Part shown: piece by piece, positions 59,246 through 64,000 of the stretch
Layout: every line of letters begins with the position of its first letter
How positions within the stretch are numbered: the first letter of the stretch is position 1
Source: Candidatus Rokuibacteriota bacterium
GTDB taxonomy: Bacteria; Methylomirabilota; Methylomirabilia; Rokubacteriales; CSP1-6
Direction of reading: 5' to 3'
Assembly: GCA_003221615.1 (NCBI GenBank)
Contig: QHSQ01000144.1
Coordinates: forward strand, 1 to 64,000
DNA length: 64,000 nucleotides
Program-made: the position numbers and the translations under genes
The notes under the pieces: generated by a model
What the model was told of the DNA's origin: nothing
Seen by the model: only the letters and a program-made list of their open reading frames with translations
The model's database searches: none

Positions 59246-60043
59246 TCATTGCATCACGACGCCGCCGTCGACGTTCAGCGCCTGGCCGGTGATGTTGCGC
59301 GCCTCGTCCGAGGCGAGGAACACTGCGGCCCAGCCGATGTCCTCGGGGGTCTGCTCGCGCTTCATCGGCGTGATGTCGCCAACGCGCTTGTCGAACACCT
59401 GGCGCGCCGTCATGCCCTTGAAGGCGGGGTTCGTCTCCGCCAGGTGAGCGGCGAGCTTCTGCCAGAAGTCGGTCCAGAGCACACCCGGACAGATCGCGTT
59501 CGCGGTCACGCCGTGGGGCGCCAGCTCCTTGGCGATGATGCGCGTGAGCGTGATCACGCCCATCTTCGCCACGCTGTACGGCGGCATCGTCGGCGCCGCG
59601 ATGGGGCCGGCGATCGAGGCGATGTTGACGATGCGGCCGGCCTTGCGCTCGATGAAGTGCGGCGTGATCGCCTTGCACGTGAGAAAGACCGACTTCGTGT
59701 TGACGGCGAAGGTGCGGTCCCAGTCTTCCTCGGTGTTATTCGTGAATGGCATCCCCGGCGGCCCTGCGGCGCCCGCGTTGTTGACGAGGATGTCGATCTT
59801 GCCGAACGTCTCGCGCGTGCGGTCGACCATCGTCTTGACGTCGGCGGCGCTGGTGACGTCGGTCTTCATCGCGAGGACCTTGCGGCCCAGTCCCTTGACC
59901 TCGCCGGCGACCTTCTCGGCGTTCAGCACCTGGATGTCGGGAATCGCGATGTCGGCGCCCTCACGCGCCATCGCCAGCACGATGCCACGGCCGATCCCGC
60001 TCCCTCCGCCCGTCACGACCGCGACCTTGCCGGCGAGCCGCAT
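59246..60043 (-). CDS. SDR family oxidoreductase
   Basis: GKVAVVTGGGSGIGRGIVLAMAREGADIAI; ILVNNAGAAGPPGM; PYSVAKMGVITLTRIIAKELAPHGVTANAICPG. Confidence 0.95.
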   Translation of the reverse strand: MRLAGKVAVVTGGGSGIGRGIVLAMAREGADIAIPDIQVLNAEKVAGEVKGLGRKVLAMKTDVTSAADVKTMVDRTRETFGKIDILVNNAGAAGPPGMPFTNNTEEDWDRTFAVNTKSVFLTCKAITPHFIERKAGRIVNIASIAGPIAAPTMPPYSVAKMGVITLTRIIAKELAPHGVTANAICPGVLWTDFWQKLAAHLAETNPAFKGMTARQVFDKRVGDITPMKREQTPEDIGWAAVFLASDEARNITGQALNVDGGVVMQ

Positions 60044-60084
60044 GGAGACCCCCTCGATCTATAATCGGTGCCCCGGAGGAACCC

Positions 60085-60480
60085 ATGACAGCACACCCGC
60101 TCAGAAGCCGCAACTGGTTCGGGCGCAACGACCTCGACGGCTTCGTCCATCGCTCGTGGCTCAAAGCCGAAGGATTCAGCGACGCGCTCTTCGACTGACG
60201 TCCGGTCGTCGGCATCGCCAACTCGTGGTCCGAGCTCACGAACTGCAACGCCCACCTGCGCCAGGTCGCCGATGCCGTCAAGCGCGGCGTGTGGAGCGCC
60301 GGCGGGTTCCCGGTCGAGTTCCCGACGATCTCGCTGGGTGAAGTGCTGATGAAGCCACGACGATGCTCTTCAGAAATTTGATGGCGATGGACGTCGAGGA
60401 GTGTCTGCGCGCCTATCCGCTCGACGCCACCGTGCTCCTGTCCGGGTGCGACAAGACGACGCCGGCGATGCTGATGGGCG
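60085..60480 (+). pseudogene. Dihydroxy-acid dehydratase (IlvD/Edd) family remnant
   Basis: MTAHPLRSRNWFGRNDLDGFVHRSWLKAEGFSDALFD*RPVVGIANSWSELTNCNAHLRQVADAVKRGVWSAGGFPVEFPTISLGEVLMKP[frameshift]TMLFRNLMAMDVEECLRAYPLDATVLLSGCDKTTPAMLMG; TGA at 60196-60198, frameshift near 60356, truncated near 60480. Confidence 0.9.
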
Positions 60481-60481
60481 T

Positions 60482-60735
60482 AGAAGTGCCGTACAGCGCC
60501 TTCAGCCACGGAGGCGCGGCGAACGTCGTGAGCATCACCGTGACGATGAGCGCAGCGTACGCGCTGGTAGACGCCTAGACCAGTCACAAGCTTCGACACC
60601 ACGGCTATGGCGGTAAGCAGCAGGGCGAGCCACAAGTGACCCTCCGGAGAGAAGGGGCTCAACATGGCTGGCTGAACTTTCGTGCCAATGGTCACGAAGA
60701 AGATAGGAACGAACAGGTCGGCGACGGGCTTAATC
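60482..60735 (-). pseudogene. CPA2/KefB-type cation:proton antiporter C-terminal remnant
   Basis: Minus strand IKPVADLFVPIFFVTIGTKVQPAMLSPFSPEGHLWLALLLTAIAVVSKLVTGLG, then in another frame STSAYAALIVTVMLTTFAAPPWLKALYG; no N-terminus, frame disrupted. Confidence 0.78.
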
Positions 60736-63700
60736 TCAGTCGCCGGACCTGCGTAGCAGGCGTTCCACGTCCTCGCGGACGGTGTTGACGCGGCGCCAGG
60801 CCAGAAACGTGCGCCGCTGGGCGGCATCAGGCAGGCGGCCGGCGATTTGATCCAATGTGTCGGCAGCGAGGCGGGCTGCGGTCACCGCCTGTTCCCCGTC
60901 TCCCTCGGCCGCCTGGGCGAGAGCAAGGAGGTGCGCGGCCTGCCAGGTGAGCGTCGGATACCCGATGCGCCGGGTCAAGGTCAGTGCTTCGGCGAGCTCA
61001 CGCCGGGCGTCGGCTAGTCGACCGGTTTCGAGGAAGATCTGGCCGCGCAGGGCCAGGGCCTTGGCCTGATACTTGAGCGACCCCGTGTTGCGGGCTTGCC
61101 GAAGCGCCTTGTCGGCCTGCTCGAGCGCACGTTCACGCTCGTCGATCGCGAGCAGAGCCTCACTCAAGTACGCGCTCAGGTGGTTTGACCACCGCCACCG
61201 ATGAGCGCCGAACGCGGACTTCTCCACCCGCTCCTGCGTCTCCTCCATGAGGGCCAACGCCCTCCGAGGGTCGCCCAGGTTGAGCTCGTCCAGGCTCAGG
61301 TTGATCAGTGAGCTGACCTCCACGTTGGCGTTCTTGGCCCGACGGCCGATCTCCGCCGCTTCGCGGTTGTACTCGGTCGCCCGGCGAAAGTCGCCCAGCT
61401 CCTGATAGAGCCAGCCCAGCGTGTTGGTGAGCCGGCCCACGATGAACGAATTGTTGCGGTCCCGCGCCTTCGCCAACCCATCGTCGATGGTGGCGAGTGC
61501 CTCTGGGTATTGCCCGAGACCGATCTGGCTCAGGCAGGTGAACGCGCTCGAGATCATCTCGGAGAGGCCGTCGTTGATCTCGCGCGCCGCCGCGGCTGCC
61601 TGCTGGCTCGTCTCGATGGCCCGGGTGAACTCGCCGCGCCAGTTAGCGTGGGCCCCGAGCCAGGTGAGGCTCACGGCCACTGTGTCCGCGAAGCCGCCGG
61701 CCCTCGCAATGCCCAGGGACTCCTCGAAGAGACGGTCTCCCTCCGCCACGTCGCCGTCCGCCTGCGCGGCGAGGCCGAGGTAACAGAGGCTCCGTGCCAC
61801 GACATGTTGACTGCCGGTCCCCCGGCCGATGGCCAGGGCGTCCTGGGCGAAACGGCGGCAATGCCCGATGGCTTCGCTGCTAAAGGTGAGGAACTGGCTG
61901 TAGGAGGTCTCGACCAGCGCCTCGCCCTCACGCACGCGGTCGCCGCTGCTCCGCGCCACCTCGCGCATGCGCTCGAACTCGGCAATGGAGTCCGGATATC
62001 GGGCGAGCAGGCGCAGCACCTCGCCCCGGTGATGATGGATCTCCACGATCCGCGTGGGGGCAAGGGCGGGAACCACTTGCACGCTCGCCTCGAGTGCGCG
62101 CGCGTAGAAGTCGAGCGCGCTCTGGTTGGCGTAGGCCGCCTTCGCGCGGTCCCCGGACCGAACGAGGTAGGTGAAGGCCTTCTGCCAATCACCCCCGTTC
62201 TGGAAGTGGTGGGCCAGCTCCTCGGCGTGCTCGGCCAGCCGGTCGGCATAGATCTCTTCGATCGCGGTGCCGACCGCCCGATGGAGCTCGCGCCGGCGTT
62301 CTTTGAGCAGGCTCTGATACGCCACGTCCTGGATGAGTGCGTGCTTGAAGATGTAAGCGGGCTCGGGCGCCAGCCCCAGCTCGTAGATGATCTCGAGGTC
62401 CTTCAGCTCTTCCAGCAGCTCCGTGAGCCGCTCCGCCAGCCCCGCGACCCGCTGGAGCAGCCGCCCGAGGAACTGGCGCCCGATGACGGAGGCAAGCTGC
62501 ACTGTGCGCTTGCCATCCTCGCCCAGTCGGTCGAGGCGGGCCATGATGATGCCCTGGATGGTGTCGGGGACGTTGAGGGCGCCTACGCCTTCCACCACGC
62601 GATAGCCGTCGCCTTCTCGTCGGAGCAGTCCGAGATCGAGCAGGGTCTTGATCACCTCCTCGATGAAGAGGGGCACGCCTTCGGCCTTTTCCAGGAGCGC
62701 CTGGCGCAGCGCTGACGGTAGGTCGGCCGCGCCGAGCACGTGACCGGCCATGGCCACTGCGTCAGCCTCGGAAAGCGGGTGCAGCGTGAGTGCGGTGTGA
62801 AAACTGCGGGCGGGGACCGGCGGGGAATAGCCCACCCGGTAGGTGAGGATCAGCATGAGGGGTACGCTCGCCACCGCGTCGGCCATCGACGCGAGGTATT
62901 CCTCGGTGCCGGCGTCGATCCAGTGCAGGTCCTCGAAGACCAAGACGAGGGGACGCAGGCGCGCCCCGCGGAGGGATAGAGCGCGGATCGCCTCGAAGCC
63001 CTTCCGCCGTCGCGCGCCCGCCTCCATCTCGAGGATGCTGCGGTCGCCCGGATCGACCGACAGCAAGTAGCGAATGTATGGGATATGCGTCTCCAGCTCT
63101 CCCATGCGGCGCATGCCGTGCTCGACCTTGGCGATGATCTCGGGCTCGCCATCGAATTCCTCGATGTGAAAGTTCAACCGGAGCTGCTCGATGAGCGGCA
63201 GAAAGGGGATGGACTGACCGAAGGAGACTGACTGTCCCTCCAGCCACGTGGGATGCTCGTCGGCTTCCATCACGGCCCGGCGGAATTCGAGGAGCAGGCG
63301 TGATTTGCCGATGCCCGCGTCCCCGGCTAAGGACACGACCTGGCCGTGGCCGCGCTTGACCTCCGCGAAGCGCTCGAGCAGGATGTCCACCTCGCGGGAC
63401 CGGCCCACGAGCGGGGTGAGCCCTCGCTCCACGGCGGCGGCGAGTCGTGAGCGGCGGGCGCGGGCGCGCAGCACCTCGAACGCGCGCGCCGGCGCACGCC
63501 CCTTCACCGCGACCTCGCCCAGGTCGAGCGTCTCGAAGAAGCCGCCGATGGCGGTCTGGGTGGCCTCGCTCACTACCACACTGCCCGGCCGGGCAGTCTG
63601 CTGAAGGCGCGCGGCCAGGTTGGTGGTATCTCCAACCGCCGTGTAGTCCATCCGCAGGTCGTCCCCGATCTTCCCCACGACGACGGGCCCCGTATGGAGA

Positions 63701-64000
63701 CCGATCCGCATCCGCAGAGGAAGCCCGCCCTGGGCCTGCACCTCCCGGTCGTAGCCTCGGAGTGCCCGCTGGATGGCTAGCGCGGCGTGAGCCGCGCGCC
63801 GCGGGCTGTCCTCGTGAGCGATGGGCGCGCCGAAGAGCGCCATCACACCGTCGCCGGTGTACTGGTTGATCGTGCCCTCGAACCGGTGGACCTCGGCCGT
63901 GATCAGCTCGAAGCATCGGTCCACGATGCGGTGCACGTCCTCGGGGTCCAGCTTCTCGGCGAGAGTGGTGAAGCCCGCGATGTCGGCGAAAAGGACGGTA
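60736..64000 (-). CDS. Class III adenylate/guanylate cyclase domain + AAA ATPase + TPR regulator (5' end beyond window)
   Basis: Edge translates as TVLFADIAGFTTLAEKLDPEDVHRIVDRCFELITAEVHRFEGTINQYTGDGVMALFGAP; Walker A VVSLAGDAGIGKSRLLLEF; LVLVFEDLHWID; C-terminal TPR-like repeats. Confidence 0.92.
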   Translation of the reverse strand, partial: TVLFADIAGFTTLAEKLDPEDVHRIVDRCFELITAEVHRFEGTINQYTGDGVMALFGAPIAHEDSPRRAAHAALAIQRALRGYDREVQAQGGLPLRMRIGLHTGPVVVGKIGDDLRMDYTAVGDTTNLAARLQQTARPGSVVVSEATQTAIGGFFETLDLGEVAVKGRAPARAFEVLRARARRSRLAAAVERGLTPLVGRSREVDILLERFAEVKRGHGQVVSLAGDAGIGKSRLLLEFRRAVMEADEHPTWLEGQSVSFGQSIPFLPLIEQLRLNFHIEEFDGEPEIIAKVEHGMRRMGELETHIPYIRYLLSVDPGDRSILEMEAGARRRKGFEAIRALSLRGARLRPLVLVFEDLHWIDAGTEEYLASMADAVASVPLMLILTYRVGYSPPVPARSFHTALTLHPLSEADAVAMAGHVLGAADLPSALRQALLEKAEGVPLFIEEVIKTLLDLGLLRREGDGYRVVEGVGALNVPDTIQGIIMARLDRLGEDGKRTVQLASVIGRQFLGRLLQRVAGLAERLTELLEELKDLEIIYELGLAPEPAYIFKHALIQDVAYQSLLKERRRELHRAVGTAIEEIYADRLAEHAEELAHHFQNGGDWQKAFTYLVRSGDRAKAAYANQSALDFYARALEASVQVVPALAPTRIVEIHHHRGEVLRLLARYPDSIAEFERMREVARSSGDRVREGEALVETSYSQFLTFSSEAIGHCRRFAQDALAIGRGTGSQHVVARSLCYLGLAAQADGDVAEGDRLFEESLGIARAGGFADTVAVSLTWLGAHANWRGEFTRAIETSQQAAAAAREINDGLSEMISSAFTCLSQIGLGQYPEALATIDDGLAKARDRNNSFIVGRLTNTLGWLYQELGDFRRATEYNREAAEIGRRAKNANVEVSSLINLSLDELNLGDPRRALALMEETQERVEKSAFGAHRWRWSNHLSAYLSEALLAIDERERALEQADKALRQARNTGSLKYQAKALALRGQIFLETGRLADARRELAEALTLTRRIGYPTLTWQAAHLLALAQAAEGDGEQAVTAARLAADTLDQIAGRLPDAAQRRTFLAWRRVNTVREDVERLLRRSGD

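Noticed and set aside
60196-60198. In-frame TGA in the IlvD-like gene as possible stop-codon recoding
   Set aside because: A separate frameshift near 60356 and truncation near 60480 make a pseudogene more parsimonious.
1-64000. CRISPR array, transposase, prophage, toxin-antitoxin or defence island
   Set aside because: No regularly spaced repeats and no recognisable Cas, transposase, integrase, phage or defence proteins in the ORF set.

Overview
High-GC bacterial chromosome window, mostly housekeeping and metabolism. The gene content and style resemble Rokubacteria/Methylomirabilota, but that is inference only. Bases 1-24.7 kb are an almost unbroken minus-strand housekeeping run: tRNA-Thr, rlmB, cysS, ispF, ispD, radA, an Mla-type lipid transporter, his genes (hisIE-F-A-H-B-D-G), prmC, prfA, rpmE, rho, a SurA-like isomerase, mfd, rex and F0 ATP synthase genes. 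Next come an Fbp-type ABC transporter, a glycerol/glycerophosphodiester catabolism island (glpK, two GDPDs, ugpE/A/B, glpD, a HAD phosphatase), a nuoLMN trio, a type III PKS/methyltransferase/flavoprotein cluster, a dipeptide-type ABC locus with three tandem binding-protein paralogues, acyl-CoA genes, pseudogene debris, and a large cyclase-AAA-TPR regulator cut by the window edge. I found no CRISPR array, transposase, phage gene or recognisable defence system. The strongest unexplained signals are: (1) two inverted copies of a structured intergenic element between rex and mfd, with an 86-nt core about 91% identical and flanking arms that are near-perfect inverted repeats within each copy but diverge between copies; (2) a five-copy dispersed REP-like hairpin family; (3) a NuoL that appears to lack, in frame, the conserved KSAQ..PLHVWLPDAM..TPVSALIHAATMVTAG core; (4) a tail-to-tail junction of two gene remnants at about 60.48 kb.
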